Source of the DNA: Nitriliruptoraceae bacterium
Lineage (GTDB): Bacteria; Actinomycetota; Nitriliruptoria; Nitriliruptorales; Nitriliruptoraceae
Assembly: GCA_007118045.1 (NCBI GenBank)
Contig: SKTG01000380.1
Coordinates: 1-31,519, forward strand
DNA: 31,519 nt
Direction: 5' to 3'
In this document: positions 31,374 through 31,519 of the stretch, piece by piece
Layout of the letters: every line of letters begins with the position of its first letter
Position numbering within the stretch: the stretch's first letter is position 1
Position numbers and translations under genes: made by a program
Notes under the pieces: model-generated
Databases searched by the model: none
Seen by the model: the letters and a program-made list of their open reading frames with translations, nothing else
Told to the model about the DNA's origin: nothing

Positions 31374-31519
31374 AGCCGGTAGGTCTCCTTCGCCAGGTGG
31401 TAAGCGAGGTCCGCCGCGGTGGCATGAGCCTCGCCGACCGGCAGCCGATGTCCGGCGACCAACCCGGCCAGGTAGCCGCAGTCGACGCGGCGGGCGACGT
31501 CGTGTCGGACCGGGATGGA
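31370..31519 (-). CDS. 3' end of a probable uronate isomerase (UxaC-like), 5' end outside window
   Basis: The last 49 codons of a minus-strand gene run in from the right edge: it begins SIPVRHDVARRVDCGYLAGL and ends ADLAYHLAKETYRL, with TGA overlapping the fucD ATG as ATGA. The SIPxRHD...RR pattern followed by a helical AxDLAYxLAKxxYxL tail resembles the C-terminus of uronate isomerases of the amidohydrolase superfamily, which convert glucuronate to fructuronate. Context (a UxuB-like gene two positions downstream) agrees, but the fragment is too short for certainty; another amidohydrolase is possible. Confidence 0.55.
   Translation of the reverse strand, partial: SIPVRHDVARRVDCGYLAGLVAGHRLPVGEAHATAADLAYHLAKETYRL

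Noticed and set aside
1..31519. CRISPR arrays, tRNA/rRNA genes, insertion sequences or prophage
   Set aside because: No regularly spaced repeats with unique spacers, no tRNA or rRNA sequence and no transposase, integrase or phage structural gene was recognised; the only tandem repeats are short and contiguous.

Overview
The window is a very GC-rich chromosomal segment with gene families typical of Actinomycetota: a DUF2510 domain on a PrsW-type membrane protein, DUF5995, DUF664/DinB, a CatR-like Fur regulator joined to a monofunctional catalase, an actinobacterial HAD-like protein, many GTG starts and some apparently leaderless promoters. The overall look resembles Nitriliruptoria-like lineages, but no marker gene fixes the class. 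No rRNA, tRNA, insertion sequence, prophage or CRISPR array was seen. Most of it is ordinary core and housekeeping sequence, with a few decayed or repeat-bearing intergenic stretches.

Left part (1-8.9 kb): a 12-TM heme-copper-oxidase/NnrS-like membrane protein; a MarR regulator divergent from a YceI protein, sharing a palindrome that overlaps both -35 boxes; a three-subunit proton-translocating transhydrogenase operon (pntAA-pntAB-pntB, all with 4-bp overlaps); a DinB-family protein; and a P1B-type metal ATPase fused to a C-terminal hemerythrin domain (P1B-5 architecture).

Middle (8.9-18.4 kb): a minus-strand run dusB - maf - two-TM potassium channel with two RCK domains; a PrsW-like intramembrane protease with a tandem-repeat N-terminus; an alpha/beta hydrolase behind a 449-bp region holding two identical-type dyads and a 15-bp tandem repeat; a BCCT betaine transporter; a DUF488 protein.

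Right part (18.4-31.5 kb): a DUF5995 protein preceded by an 8-codon coupled leader ORF; a 683-bp near-empty interval with one doubtful small gene; a secreted endonuclease/exonuclease/phosphatase-family protein; a YbaK editing protein divergent from a quinone oxidoreductase around a perfect dyad; a MazG-like protein; the wreck of a NERD-domain superfamily I helicase; a Fur-type regulator translationally coupled to catalase; a HAD-like protein; a small four-Cys/His protein; an aldo/keto reductase; and a minus-strand sugar-acid operon (3' end of a probable uronate isomerase, L-fuconate dehydratase, mannitol/fructuronate dehydrogenase), each gene overlapping the next by ATGA.

Functional themes are redox balance and stress (transhydrogenase, catalase/Fur, quinone reductase, YceI/MarR), ion and osmolyte traffic (P1B-5, K+ channel, BCCT) and sugar-acid catabolism. 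No clearly undescribed multi-gene system is visible; the most interesting signals are the unexplained dyads and repeats, the coupled leader ORF, the mixed-pathway sugar-acid operon and the helicase pseudogene.
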